A stretch of DNA of 64,000 nt from the NCBI RefSeq assembly GCF_028683135.1, contig NZ_JAJUBB010000001.1:578277-642276 (forward strand), written 5' to 3'. This document shows positions 17,860 through 27,241 of the stretch, in pieces. Origin of the DNA: Enterovibrio qingdaonensis (GTDB lineage Bacteria; Pseudomonadota; Gammaproteobacteria; Enterobacterales; Vibrionaceae). Each line of letters begins with the position of its first letter. Within the stretch, counting starts at the first letter, position 1. The notes under the pieces were generated by a model. It was not told where the DNA came from, did not search any database, and saw only the letters and a list, made by a program, of their open reading frames with translations. Both the position numbers and the translations under genes were made by a program.

Positions 17860-18263
17860 GTCAATTACCTCTTTTTGTTTAACAGAGGCTTGAAAGTACC
17901 GGCGTCAACTGAAGTTCGATCATGGGGTAAATAACGGGAAACAATCTGGTATTTTTTTAGTCAAATGTTTATTCAAGGACATAGTTACGGGCCGAGTGAT
18001 CTTTTCAGTTTATTAACCCTTCATTGTATCTCTCTGATTAATCGCTGTTTCCTCAGGAACTATAAAGATAACGATGAAAAAACGTCCGAAATAGACCGTA
18101 TATGTCATGAAACGTTAATATTGACTTTTCTTGAATTTGAGAGGCTAACTGCAAAAAAAGTCATTGAAATCTGTGAGTAATACGCCAATTCCCCATATAC
18201 GCACTGTACATAATTCCGTCATACGAATTTAATTGCATAAATCTCATTTTTAGGGAGTTCGCG
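17860..18263. other. Intergenic region between DUF4397 and the CPT-like gene
   Basis: Divergent promoters are expected here. A 71-codon frame at 17965-18180 has no ribosome site or recognisable content and is not called. Confidence 0.5.
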
Positions 18264-18854
18264 ATGTTGCCACAGATAATTCTTCTCAATGGCACAGGTA
18301 GCGCAGGAAAAACGAGTCTTGCAAAAGAACTGATTGAAATGCTTAACGTTCAGTATTTGAACTTCAGCATTGATAGTGTGCTTTATTCACTCCCAAACTC
18401 TGATCTTCAAAAAATGCAGGAAGGTAAAGCGATCACTCGTGAAGGTTACCACTATCCAACGCTCGTCGAAGGCTATCATCAAGCTGCCAAAGGCCTTGCC
18501 AATGCGGGTTGTAACCTCATCTTGGACAACGCCTGGAGTACTGATAAAGAAAAGCTAGATATCCTAAATACACTCAAAGACTTTGAGGTATGTCTAGTCG
18601 GCGTTAAGTGCCACCTTCTTGTCGCTGCACTCAGGGAGAAAGAACGCGGTGACAGAGCACTTGGGTTAGCAGAAAGTGAGTACAATCTCGTCCATCAAAA
18701 CCTTCGTTATGACATTGAGATAGATACCACTCAGCTAACCCCCACTGCAGTTGCTAAACAACTACTGACTTATTTAAAAGGCCAGCCATCTTTAACCGGT
18801 GCAAAAGAGAGCCACGCTATACTCAATGTTCTCTCTCGGGCAACTGTCGCCTAA
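18264..18854 (+). CDS. Chloramphenicol phosphotransferase-like kinase
   Basis: A 196-residue P-loop protein of the CPT family (PF07931). Walker A is NGTGSAGKTSL (K16), the acidic residue at position 37 (FSIDSVL) corresponds to the catalytic Asp of Streptomyces CPT, and the lid segment REKERGDRALGLAESE is typical. CPT phosphorylates the 3-hydroxyl of chloramphenicol, but many homologues occur in species with no link to that drug, so the true substrate is open. GGGAG precedes the ATG. The last 32 bases overlap the 3' end of the opposing protease gene. Confidence 0.85.
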   Translation: MLPQIILLNGTGSAGKTSLAKELIEMLNVQYLNFSIDSVLYSLPNSDLQKMQEGKAITREGYHYPTLVEGYHQAAKGLANAGCNLILDNAWSTDKEKLDILNTLKDFEVCLVGVKCHLLVAALREKERGDRALGLAESEYNLVHQNLRYDIEIDTTQLTPTAVAKQLLTYLKGQPSLTGAKESHAILNVLSRATVA

Positions 18855-21474
18855 TCCATCGGTTTGCACTGAAAGGTAGCATGAGCAGAAGAAGATAAAA
18901 CATGCTGCCGCCTCCGCCACCAGAGGCTGTTGCTTCGTCAGATGACGAGGAACTGTTCATCGATAACGTCGCACCTTCAAACGCCTGAGCACCGTATATC
19001 ATCACGTAGTAAACACCTTCTGATAAGTTCGTCAGAGAACACGCTTCTTGATTAGACGACGAGATAGAGCGACAGTCATATATGGCAGTCGTTGGAGCTT
19101 GCCCTGCCCTCACATACAAGTCTGCGTCTCCTAGCCCTCCAGACAGCACGATAGTGATGTTATCGCTATTGAGCGGTGCGGCCGACAAGGTAGATACATT
19201 TCCGCTAGAGAGAACGCCAGCACTCGTCACTGTAAATGAATAATAGATCGCCTCTCCCGCATTTCCTTGTAGGTTAGAGGCGGGTGTTGAAGGGTCAATT
19301 GGATCCGCGCGGTCTTCTGGTTGCTGGCTATCTTCCGGCTCCAAAGACAGCGTGATTGAAGTATTTGAAAAAGACGAATAACCATGGAGCATGACATAAA
19401 ATACGTCGCCCGGAGAACCCGATGCTGTGCAGGTTTCTTCATTGCCCCAATAATACGGGCGGCAATCATATTCTGTTAGAGTTGGGGTGGCCCCTTTTCT
19501 GATATACAAATCAGCATCACCGGTGCCGCCTGATAACGCGACACGGAGATTTTTACCACTGTCTGGAATTGCAAAACGGTAAAACAGTGTGTCACCTCTT
19601 GCTCCAGATAAACCCGAGACTGTCTGCCCAACACTAATCTCTTGTGGCGGAGCTTCAACAAGGTCCATCTGTATGGTTGCGCCGCTATAATCAGACTCTG
19701 CAATCAGCAGCACATTGTATTCTCCGCTGCCTTGGAAGGTCACATCACAATATTCGTCGTTGTTGTTTCCGGTCGACGCGCAGTCGTAGTCTGACGTTGT
19801 CGGCCAGCCATTAAATTTCAGATATAAGTCAGCATTTCCTGTGCCACCAGAAAGCGTGATGCTTGCTGAGTCTGTATTCGCAGGCAGTCCAAAATAAAAA
19901 TACGATTCATTTGTCGCGCTATCACTGAGGTTCGAAACCGGAACCCCACTCGTCAGCTCTGTCGCATCGAGGCAAGCGTAAACCCCAACCTGACTGAACG
20001 CGTTTATCACGTCTGTTGTGTTATAACCCAAGTCACCCGCAGCCTGAACAACGCCGCACCCGCCGTCATCAAAGTTGGAGTCTGCCTGCCAATATAATTT
20101 GTTCGCGAAGGCGAAAGACTCAAAGGCTTTTTTGACATCCCACCCTGCAGTATTCGCCAGTAAGTAGAAGGCGCGATTGAACACGCCACTCGAATAGTGG
20201 ACATCCATTCCACTGTAGTACTGACTAGCATGATTTATTGAGATGCCATCATCGGAAGGCGTCTCAAAGTAGCGCAATGCACCGCTATTTTTGTAAATAT
20301 CTCGACCGACCTGCCAATCAACCGAGCCTTTCCAGTAAAACTCAGCCGCTTCACCCGCAATATCAGAAAACGCTTCGTTAATGCCGCCGGACATCCCTGA
20401 ATAAATAAGATCCGAGTTTTGGTCGGTAAACCCATGGCTCACTTCGTGCGCGGAAACATTCACATCCACCAAGGGATAGAAACGGCTGTACCCATCACCA
20501 AACGTCATTGAGGAACCATTCCAGAACGCGTTTTCATAGTTGCTGCCGTAATGCACACGCATGACGAGTTGGAAAGAAAGCGGAGAAAGATCCAGCCAAT
20601 CCTTGTACATATCAAACACAAGCTGGCCAAAGAAGTGGGCATCATTCAGCGGAGAATATGCACCATTAATGGTTTTGAACGTGTTTGTATTACTGCTGTC
20701 GCTGCAACCATAAGAAAACGCTGTCGACCCCGACGTCCCGTGGGCCAAATTGACTGTTTTAACATTGGCGGTTTCTAACGTACATGTTGACCCTGTTTTG
20801 TCTATGGTGAACGCAGAATAGTCGGTCCCATAGTTGTATTGACCTGTCTTTTCGTTGCCTCCGGGTCCACGACCCAAATCCTCAATATTTGTTAAACCTT
20901 CCCAGATTTTTAAAATCTCACCGGTTTTCGCATCCACCAGCGCGTGAGGCCGAGTAGGTTTTTTAGACGGTAGGAAAAAGCTAACTTCATAAACCAACTT
21001 TGCTTCACCGTTAACATCCAGCCAAACATATAGCGTGCTTTCCTCATTCTCCGGTTCAACAATATCTGCAATTGGCACACCAAAGTGATACTGAGCTTTA
21101 AGGCGTTGTAGTGCTCCTTGCGTACTGATCGAGGGAGAAATAGAAGGAACAACACTGCTCAATCCAACCACTCGCTTGCCATAAACCTCTTTGATTTGGC
21201 CATTCGTGGTGCTTGAAACGGCAAAGCCCTTACGCACCGGCACGCCATCATAGAATTGTCGATACTTAGTTTTCACTTTGCCATTAGGGAGAGACACCGT
21301 TTCGACAGGAACAAAGCCGTTGACCTTGCTGTTTGAGCTTAACGCTGCCCTTACGGGAGATTGAGACAGAATCGATGCATCATTGAAGGGCTCTACATCT
21401 ACTGCATGTACCTGATTTATTATTACTACTGACGCAAACATGACTCCGATGCTCGCTTTACCAAGGCTTCCCAT
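18823..21474 (-). CDS. Vibriolysin-like M4 metalloprotease with PPC domains and GlyGly-CTERM
   Basis: An 883-residue secreted zinc protease. After a signal peptide (cleavage near VHA) come an FTP/PepSY-type propeptide (about 35-195) and the M4 catalytic domain with HEVSH at 343-347, third ligand Glu367 in GGINEAFSD and the catalytic His region DVHYSSGVFNRAF. Three pre-peptidase C-terminal (PPC) domains follow at about 505-605, 610-720 and 730-845. The tail has GGGGGS, a hydrophobic helix and Arg-rich end (RWIRR), the GlyGly-CTERM signal processed by rhombosortase and linked to type II secretion. AGGAGG precedes the ATG. It overlaps the CPT-like gene tail to tail. Confidence 0.95.
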   Translation of the reverse strand: MGSLGKASIGVMFASVVIINQVHAVDVEPFNDASILSQSPVRAALSSNSKVNGFVPVETVSLPNGKVKTKYRQFYDGVPVRKGFAVSSTTNGQIKEVYGKRVVGLSSVVPSISPSISTQGALQRLKAQYHFGVPIADIVEPENEESTLYVWLDVNGEAKLVYEVSFFLPSKKPTRPHALVDAKTGEILKIWEGLTNIEDLGRGPGGNEKTGQYNYGTDYSAFTIDKTGSTCTLETANVKTVNLAHGTSGSTAFSYGCSDSSNTNTFKTINGAYSPLNDAHFFGQLVFDMYKDWLDLSPLSFQLVMRVHYGSNYENAFWNGSSMTFGDGYSRFYPLVDVNVSAHEVSHGFTDQNSDLIYSGMSGGINEAFSDIAGEAAEFYWKGSVDWQVGRDIYKNSGALRYFETPSDDGISINHASQYYSGMDVHYSSGVFNRAFYLLANTAGWDVKKAFESFAFANKLYWQADSNFDDGGCGVVQAAGDLGYNTTDVINAFSQVGVYACLDATELTSGVPVSNLSDSATNESYFYFGLPANTDSASITLSGGTGNADLYLKFNGWPTTSDYDCASTGNNNDEYCDVTFQGSGEYNVLLIAESDYSGATIQMDLVEAPPQEISVGQTVSGLSGARGDTLFYRFAIPDSGKNLRVALSGGTGDADLYIRKGATPTLTEYDCRPYYWGNEETCTASGSPGDVFYVMLHGYSSFSNTSITLSLEPEDSQQPEDRADPIDPSTPASNLQGNAGEAIYYSFTVTSAGVLSSGNVSTLSAAPLNSDNITIVLSGGLGDADLYVRAGQAPTTAIYDCRSISSSNQEACSLTNLSEGVYYVMIYGAQAFEGATLSMNSSSSSDEATASGGGGGSMFYLLLLMLPFSANRWIRRQLPEREH

Positions 21475-21927
21475 GCCCCCTCCTAATCACTCTTACTACG
21501 CATTAATGAAACTCCTGTCTCATTTATAAAAGCGTGGCAGTAGTTATAGAATTGTTAAAGTGACCATGGTTTTTTTTCGAGATTATGACTCACAAAAGAG
21601 AAGCCCATCATCTTACGAATGTAAGCACACTGGATATTCATTTCTACACTAACGACTTTTAGAGCAAAGTGTCCCGCTCGCTTACAAAGGACCCAGCGAA
21701 AAGAAATATGCCTTATGAATGAATGCGTTCAAAACACACTAAAGAATCAATGTGTGGGCTATTGTTTTACTAATTACGTTCTTTTCGCCTTGCGAGACGC
21801 AACGTTAAACTTTACTGTACTTAGCATATTATCTATGCGTTATGGTGATGTTTAGGCATTTAGACCTATCACTTCATTTTTGTAACCATGAACAACTAAG
21901 TTTTCCAAAAGCAAACAGGATTGAGTA
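21475..21927. other. Divergent intergenic region, protease / MscS-like gene
   Basis: This long AT-rich gap contains the protease promoter region and the leader of the channel gene. No clear regulator site or RNA gene was recognised. Confidence 0.5.
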
Positions 21928-22830
21928 GTGGAGCATCTTGGACCAATCATCGTGTTCTTTAGCGAACACAAATTTCTTTTCACCCTTGTCGTTCTCTCAA
22001 TATTCTGGGTAATTCGACGGATATTGATCAAATGGATATGGGGCGACGCCAACTTCCTCAGTGAAGATCAGCGTAAGTGGATTTCCAGAACCAAAAACGG
22101 CACCTTTACCCTTTTTCTCATTGTCCTTTTTATACTCTGGCGCTCTGAAGTCAACGAATTTGCATTGTCATTAACCGCAATTGCAGTAGCTGTCGTCGTC
22201 GCATCCAAAGAAATCATCCTTTGCTTTACAGGCTCCATTCAGCGCGCAAGTTCGCGTTCATTTCAAATTGGGGAGTGGATTGAGGTCGGTAATCTTTGTG
22301 GTGAGGTGATCGAACACAATCTTATGGCGACCAAGATCCAAGAAATCGATCTGCACCATGGTACTTATGCGTATACAGGGAAAACAGTGACGTTTCCAAA
22401 CAGCCTGTTTTTTACAACCCCCGTGAAAAATCTCAATTTCATGAAGCGTTACGTCTATCATGAGTTTCACATTACGGTCAAAGAAACCGCTAATCTCTAT
22501 CCCTTGGTACCTAGCTTACTTGCGAGAATCGATGACCACTGTGAAGACTTCTACGAGGTGGCAACACGCTATAACCATGTGATAGAGCGCCATGCTGGTG
22601 TCGATCTTCCGGGTGCAGATCCGCATATTCATGTTACTTCAACCAGCTTGGGGGACCCCCAAGTCCACGTGCGTTTATTCTGCCCAACAGAGCGAGCAAC
22701 CGATCTGGAACAGCTAATCCGCGAGGATTTCATGACCCTATACTGTGAGCGTATATTGAAACAAGATCCCATCGCCATCGCCGATGACGACCTCCTATCT
22801 GAATTGGAATCTAAAGCGCTACACTGCTGA
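21928..22830 (+). CDS. Small mechanosensitive channel (MscS family)
   Basis: A 300-residue membrane protein. Hydrophobic segments at about 20-35, 55-72 and 76-95 precede the MscS pore-lining and beta domain: LTAIAVAVVVASKEIILCFTGSI, then FQIGEWIEVGNLCGEVIEHN and VTFPNSLFFTTPVKNLN. The family opens under membrane tension to release solutes on osmotic downshock. The start is a GTG preceded by AGGA at 8 bases; no ATG fits the N terminus. A terminator hairpin follows. Confidence 0.9.
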   Translation: MEHLGPIIVFFSEHKFLFTLVVLSIFWVIRRILIKWIWGDANFLSEDQRKWISRTKNGTFTLFLIVLFILWRSEVNEFALSLTAIAVAVVVASKEIILCFTGSIQRASSRSFQIGEWIEVGNLCGEVIEHNLMATKIQEIDLHHGTYAYTGKTVTFPNSLFFTTPVKNLNFMKRYVYHEFHITVKETANLYPLVPSLLARIDDHCEDFYEVATRYNHVIERHAGVDLPGADPHIHVTSTSLGDPQVHVRLFCPTERATDLEQLIREDFMTLYCERILKQDPIAIADDDLLSELESKALHC

Positions 22831-22845
22831 TATGCGCCTTCATGC

Positions 22846-22877
22846 AAAGGGTGTCTGATTTCAATGACACCCTCTTT
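22846..22877 (+). terminator. Terminator after the MscS-like gene
   Basis: Inverted repeat AAAGGGTGTC / GACACCCTCTTT with a 10-base loop and a short T-run ends this unit before the polyol operon. Confidence 0.8.
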
Positions 22878-23057
22878 AAAACACCGCCTACATTTCTTAA
22901 CGCAACAACCTCCTCAAAGTAAAAATTTCATCTTCCACTTTCATAAAAGTACTTTTCTTTACCGTTTTCGTTCACCTTTGCCTTTTTTTGTACTTTCATT
23001 GTTGCATGAATGTTAACGAAAAGCCGTTACACATCATCCGACAGTGAGGAATTAATA

Positions 23058-24374
23058 ATGTTGTCAAAAAGGAAAACGCTTACAGCTCTTGCTACTTGGT
23101 GCACTGCACTATCACTGCCTACCTTTGCCGCGACGGAACTAACCATTGCAACGGTAAATAATGGTCACATGATCGAAATGCAAAAGCTGAGTGAAGAGTT
23201 CGAAAAGCAGAACCCTGATATCAAGTTAAATTGGGTAACGCTGGAAGAAGGCGTACTTCGTCAGCGTGTTACCACTGACATCGCGACCAAAGGTGGTCAA
23301 TTTGATGTCATGACAATCGGAATGTACGAAACCCCGATTTGGGGCGAGAAAGGTTGGTTGAAAGAAGTTGAGACTGACGAAGCGTATGACGTTGATGACC
23401 TCCTTCCGGCGATGCGAGCTGGCCTTTCTTATGACGACAAACTTTACGCCGTCCCTTTTTACGGTGAGAGTTCAATGGTGATGTACCGTAAAGACTTGGT
23501 GGATAAAGCAGGAATGACGGTACCAGACCGCGCAACGTGGGGACATATTCGTGATGTTGCCGCTGCCATTCACGACCCAGATAACGGGGTATATGGCATT
23601 TGTTTACGCGGAAAGCCAGGCTGGGGTGACAACGCAGCCTACATCACCACAATGGCAAACTCATTTGGTGCGCGTTGGTTTGATGAAGATTGGAAACCTC
23701 AGCTAAACACGCCAGAGTGGCAACACGCAGTAAGCTTCTATGTAGACCTTTTGAAAAACTACGGCCCTCCAGGCTCTAGCTCGAATAGCTTTAACGAAAT
23801 TCTCGCTCTGTTCAACGAAGGGAAATGCGGCATGTGGATTGATGCCACGATTGCAGCATCGTTCATCTCTGATCCTAATCAAAGTAAAGTGGCTGATAAA
23901 GTAGCCTTCGCACAAGCCCCCGTCGCCGTGACTGATCGTGGAGCTAACTGGCTTTGGGCATGGGCACTAGCGGTACCTGCTGCAACCAAAAACGCAGAAG
24001 AAGCTCAAAAATTCATTACTTGGGCAACATCGAAGGATTACATCAATCTCGTTGCCAAAGAAAATGGCTGGGCGAATGTACCGACGGGCACCCGTCAATC
24101 AACTTATGACAATCCAAACTTCCAAGAAGCCGCTGTTTTTGCTGAAGCAGAATTGGCAGCGATCAACTCCGCTGACCCAGCAAACAGCACCTTGAAGCCA
24201 ACCCCTTATGTGGGTGTTCAGTTCGCAGCTATCCCTGAGTTCCAAGCAATTGGTATCGCGGCTGGACAGCAATTTACATCGGCACTTGCAGGGAAGGTTT
24301 CGGTGGAAGATGCACTGAAAAACGCCAACAAGTCTGCTGACCGAGAAATGCGCAAATCAGGCTACTACAAGTAA
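23058..24374 (+). CDS. smoE: Polyol ABC transporter, periplasmic binding protein
   Basis: A 438-residue solute-binding protein with a signal peptide (cleavage after TFA) and a cluster 1/family 1 sugar-binding fold. The segment ATVNNGHMIEMQKLSEEF, then LEEGVLRQRVTTDIATKGGQ and FDVMTIGMYETPIW, is characteristic of the sorbitol/mannitol binding proteins SmoE/MtlE. It captures the polyol for the two permeases encoded next. The start is the ATG at 23058 after GAGGAATTAATA; the longer frame lacks a site. First gene of smoEFGK-mtlK-smoS. Confidence 0.92.
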   Translation: MLSKRKTLTALATWCTALSLPTFAATELTIATVNNGHMIEMQKLSEEFEKQNPDIKLNWVTLEEGVLRQRVTTDIATKGGQFDVMTIGMYETPIWGEKGWLKEVETDEAYDVDDLLPAMRAGLSYDDKLYAVPFYGESSMVMYRKDLVDKAGMTVPDRATWGHIRDVAAAIHDPDNGVYGICLRGKPGWGDNAAYITTMANSFGARWFDEDWKPQLNTPEWQHAVSFYVDLLKNYGPPGSSSNSFNEILALFNEGKCGMWIDATIAASFISDPNQSKVADKVAFAQAPVAVTDRGANWLWAWALAVPAATKNAEEAQKFITWATSKDYINLVAKENGWANVPTGTRQSTYDNPNFQEAAVFAEAELAAINSADPANSTLKPTPYVGVQFAAIPEFQAIGIAAGQQFTSALAGKVSVEDALKNANKSADREMRKSGYYK

Positions 24375-24384
24375 CCATCTCATT

Positions 24385-24406
24385 GCCGGGCGGCTTTCTG
24401 CCCGGC
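24385..24406 (+). promoter_or_regulatory. Intercistronic hairpin between binding protein and permease
   Basis: GCCGGGC / GCCCGGC with an 8-base loop and no T-run sits just after the binding-protein gene. In other ABC operons such hairpins stabilise the upstream message so that the binding protein is made in excess over the permeases; here this is inference. Confidence 0.6.
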
Positions 24407-24435
24407 CTCTCACTCAGCTTTACTGGTAATTACTA

Positions 24436-25296
24436 ATGCAAAAATGGTTGCCTCGGCTGTTGGTTGCTCCCTCCTTTGTCAGCTTGCTGCTCTGGATGAT
24501 CGTCCCGCTTTCTATGACGATCTATTTTTCAACCATCAGATATAACTTACTTTATCCCGGAGACAACGAGTTCATTGGCTCGATGAACTTCGAATTTTTC
24601 TACACGGACGAAGCTTTCTGGCCCGCTATCTTCAACACGCTGACATTGGTTGGGATGGTTTTGGTCGTGACAGTCATTGGTGCGCTCATCATTGCTATCG
24701 CCTTAGACAAACCTTTTTTTGGTCGCGGTGTTGCTCGTGTCTTACTGATTTCTCCTTTTTTCATCATGCCAACCGTCAACGCACTAATTTGGAAGAACAT
24801 GATGATGCACCCCGTTTACGGTGTACTTGCTGCGCTCTGGGAAAGTGTCGGGCTAGAGCCTATTGACTGGCTCGCCCAATTCCCGCTGGGTTCAATCATT
24901 GCCATGATCAGTTGGCAATGGATGCCCTTTGCGCTGCTGATTTTTATCACGTCTTTGCAATCGATGGACCACGAACAAAAAGAAGCCGCATTGCTCGATG
25001 GTGCCACCGGATGGCAGGTTTTTCGTTATCTCACCTTGCCACACCTCGCAAGGCCTATTGCCGTTGTCATGATGATAGAAACCATTTTTATGCTTTCTAT
25101 CTTTGCCGAAATATTCGTGACGACAGGTGGTGGCCCGGGTTATGAATCCACCAACCTTGCCTTCCTCATATTCGGGCAAGCGTTGATGCAATTTGATGTC
25201 GGCGTAGCATCAGCTGGCGGTTTGATTGCGGTCATTCTGGCCAATATCGTGGCGTTTTTCCTGATCCGCGCGATCGGCAAAAACTTAGTGACTTAG
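24436..25296 (+). CDS. smoF: Polyol ABC transporter permease 1
   Basis: A 286-residue inner-membrane permease with six predicted helices and the EAA loop that contacts the ATPase (EAALLDGATGWQVFRYLTLPH). It matches the MalF-like member of polyol transporters. It lies 61 bases after the binding-protein gene, separated by a hairpin, and 8 bases before its partner permease. Confidence 0.92.
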   Translation: MQKWLPRLLVAPSFVSLLLWMIVPLSMTIYFSTIRYNLLYPGDNEFIGSMNFEFFYTDEAFWPAIFNTLTLVGMVLVVTVIGALIIAIALDKPFFGRGVARVLLISPFFIMPTVNALIWKNMMMHPVYGVLAALWESVGLEPIDWLAQFPLGSIIAMISWQWMPFALLIFITSLQSMDHEQKEAALLDGATGWQVFRYLTLPHLARPIAVVMMIETIFMLSIFAEIFVTTGGGPGYESTNLAFLIFGQALMQFDVGVASAGGLIAVILANIVAFFLIRAIGKNLVT

Positions 25297-25304
25297 GGGG
25301 CGTT

Positions 25305-26138
25305 ATGGCTAAAAACGTATCACTCATTGACCAAACTGGATGGCTTCGCCCCATCATATGCTGGGCGTTAGCACTTCTGGTGTTCTTTCCGATCCTTATG
25401 ATGTTGATCACCGCATTCAAAACCGAACAACAAGCCATTGAAATACCACCGAGCTTCATTTTTGAACCGACGGTAGAGAATTTTGGTTTGGTTCAGGAGC
25501 GAAGTGATTATCTAAAGTTTGCAATTAATTCGGTTATCACGGCATTTGGATCTACCATTCTGGCCTTGATCATAGCGATCCCAGCTGCGTATTCCATGGC
25601 GTTTTATCCGAAAAAGCACACCAAAGACATGCTGCTTTGGATGCTATCGACAAAAATGTTGCCGGCCGTTGGCGTATTGGTGCCGATTTACATTTTGTGC
25701 CAGAAAGCGGGCTTACTCGATACCACATTGGCACTCACCATCATCTACACCTTGGTTAACCTGCCGATTGTAGTTTGGATGCTGTTTTCTTACTTCAAGG
25801 ACATCCCAAGAGACATTCTTGAAGCCGTCAGACTTGATGGCGCCGACACACTAGGCGAAATTCGCCATGTGCTTCTGCCACTATCTTTAGGTGGAATTGC
25901 CTCCACGGCATTGCTTTCCATTGTGTTGAGTTGGAACGAAGCGTTCTGGTCGATCAATTTAACCTCCGCAAATGCAGGCACACTGGCCACCATGATCTCC
26001 ACCTATTCAAGTCCTGAAGGGCTGTTCTGGGCGAAGCTATCTGCCGCATCTACACTGGCCTGTGCGCCGATCGTCATTCTCGGTTGGTTCTGTCAGAAAC
26101 AACTGGTTCAAGGATTAACCTTTGGGGCTGTCAAATGA
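25305..26138 (+). CDS. smoG: Polyol ABC transporter permease 2
   Basis: A 277-residue MalG-like permease with six helices and EAA loop EAVRLDGADTLGEIRHVLLP. It pairs with the preceding permease to form the membrane channel of the polyol importer. Its stop overlaps the start of the ATPase gene (ATGA), so translation of the two is coupled. Confidence 0.92.
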   Translation: MAKNVSLIDQTGWLRPIICWALALLVFFPILMMLITAFKTEQQAIEIPPSFIFEPTVENFGLVQERSDYLKFAINSVITAFGSTILALIIAIPAAYSMAFYPKKHTKDMLLWMLSTKMLPAVGVLVPIYILCQKAGLLDTTLALTIIYTLVNLPIVVWMLFSYFKDIPRDILEAVRLDGADTLGEIRHVLLPLSLGGIASTALLSIVLSWNEAFWSINLTSANAGTLATMISTYSSPEGLFWAKLSAASTLACAPIVILGWFCQKQLVQGLTFGAVK

Positions 26139-27241
26139 GTTACTTACAAGTCAAACATCTCTATAAAAAATACGGCGAAACACTCGCGCTAAAAGATATC
26201 GATTTTGAAATTAAAAAAGGCGAATTTGTGGTTTTTGTGGGCCCTTCAGGTTGCGGCAAATCCACCCTACTTCGAACTATAGCAGGGCTCGAACAATCGT
26301 CTGGCGGCGATATTCATCTGGATGGACAATCGATCATTGAAACACACCCGTCCAAACGCGACGTTGCGATGGTGTTTCAAAGCTATGCGCTCTACCCCCA
26401 TATGTCCGTGAAAAACAACATGTCTTTCGCATTGAAACTGGCCAAACGTCCTCCAGAAGAGATCGAAACCAAAGTCACCAAGGTGGCCAAAGCGTTGAAA
26501 TTAGAAGCCCTCTTAGACAGGAAACCTAAGGCATTGTCTGGCGGACAACGTCAGCGCGTTGCCATTGGTCGCGCGATTGTGCGTAATCCAAAGGTCTTCT
26601 TATTTGACGAGCCTCTTTCCAACCTTGATGCTGCACTTAGAGTAGAAATGCGTATTGAGCTCTCCCGCCTTCATCAAGAACTTGAAAGCACCATGATTTA
26701 CGTTACTCACGATCAAATTGAAGCCATGACATTGGCTGACAAAGTGGTGATCATGAGCCAAGGTGAAGTGGCACAAATAGGCTCTCCCCTAGAGCTATAC
26801 CACCAGCCTGCCAATCGATTTGTTGCGACCTTTATAGGTACACCAAAAATGAACGTGTTGCCGGTCGACCATGTTTCAGCAAACGATGACGTAGTACATG
26901 TTCAATTTGGGACTGATGCGCGCATTAACCTTGATAAGTCCCTCTATCAAGAGGATGCAGAGTCAGCAAAATACATCGGCTTTAGACCTGAATCTCTTTC
27001 CATCTGTGATGCCCACCAAGGTGATTTAACAGGTGACGTTGAAGTGATTGAGCAACTCGGCTCTGAAACACTAACCTACATTCGCACCCTTAGCGGAGAA
27101 ACCGTTGTTGTCAGAGCAGATCCGAAGTACACACCAACCCTGCGTGCAACGGTCGGCATCAAACTCGATCCTAGCCGTGTGTATCTGTTTGATGGCGAGG
27201 ACAAAGCACTCAATGTTTATGGCGAGGTCAGCCATGTCTGA
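26135..27241 (+). CDS. smoK: Polyol ABC transporter ATP-binding protein
   Basis: A 368-residue ATPase of the MalK/UgpC type. Walker A is GPSGCGKSTLL, signature LSGGQRQR, Walker B VFLFDEPLSNLDA and switch His YVTHDQIEA; the C-terminal third is a TOBE-type domain. It powers polyol uptake. The start is the ATG overlapping the permease stop codon (ATGA); the longer frame lies inside the permease gene. It overlaps the next gene by 8 bases. Confidence 0.95.
   Translation: MSYLQVKHLYKKYGETLALKDIDFEIKKGEFVVFVGPSGCGKSTLLRTIAGLEQSSGGDIHLDGQSIIETHPSKRDVAMVFQSYALYPHMSVKNNMSFALKLAKRPPEEIETKVTKVAKALKLEALLDRKPKALSGGQRQRVAIGRAIVRNPKVFLFDEPLSNLDAALRVEMRIELSRLHQELESTMIYVTHDQIEAMTLADKVVIMSQGEVAQIGSPLELYHQPANRFVATFIGTPKMNVLPVDHVSANDDVVHVQFGTDARINLDKSLYQEDAESAKYIGFRPESLSICDAHQGDLTGDVEVIEQLGSETLTYIRTLSGETVVVRADPKYTPTLRATVGIKLDPSRVYLFDGEDKALNVYGEVSHV

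Noticed and set aside
17965-18180. 71-codon plus-strand frame before the CPT-like gene
   Set aside because: No ribosome-binding site, no recognisable domain and low-complexity surroundings.
22937-22999. Repeated ACTTTCAT half-sites before the polyol operon as AraC sites
   Set aside because: Only 8 bases, in an AT-rich stretch; could be chance, so not listed as operators.
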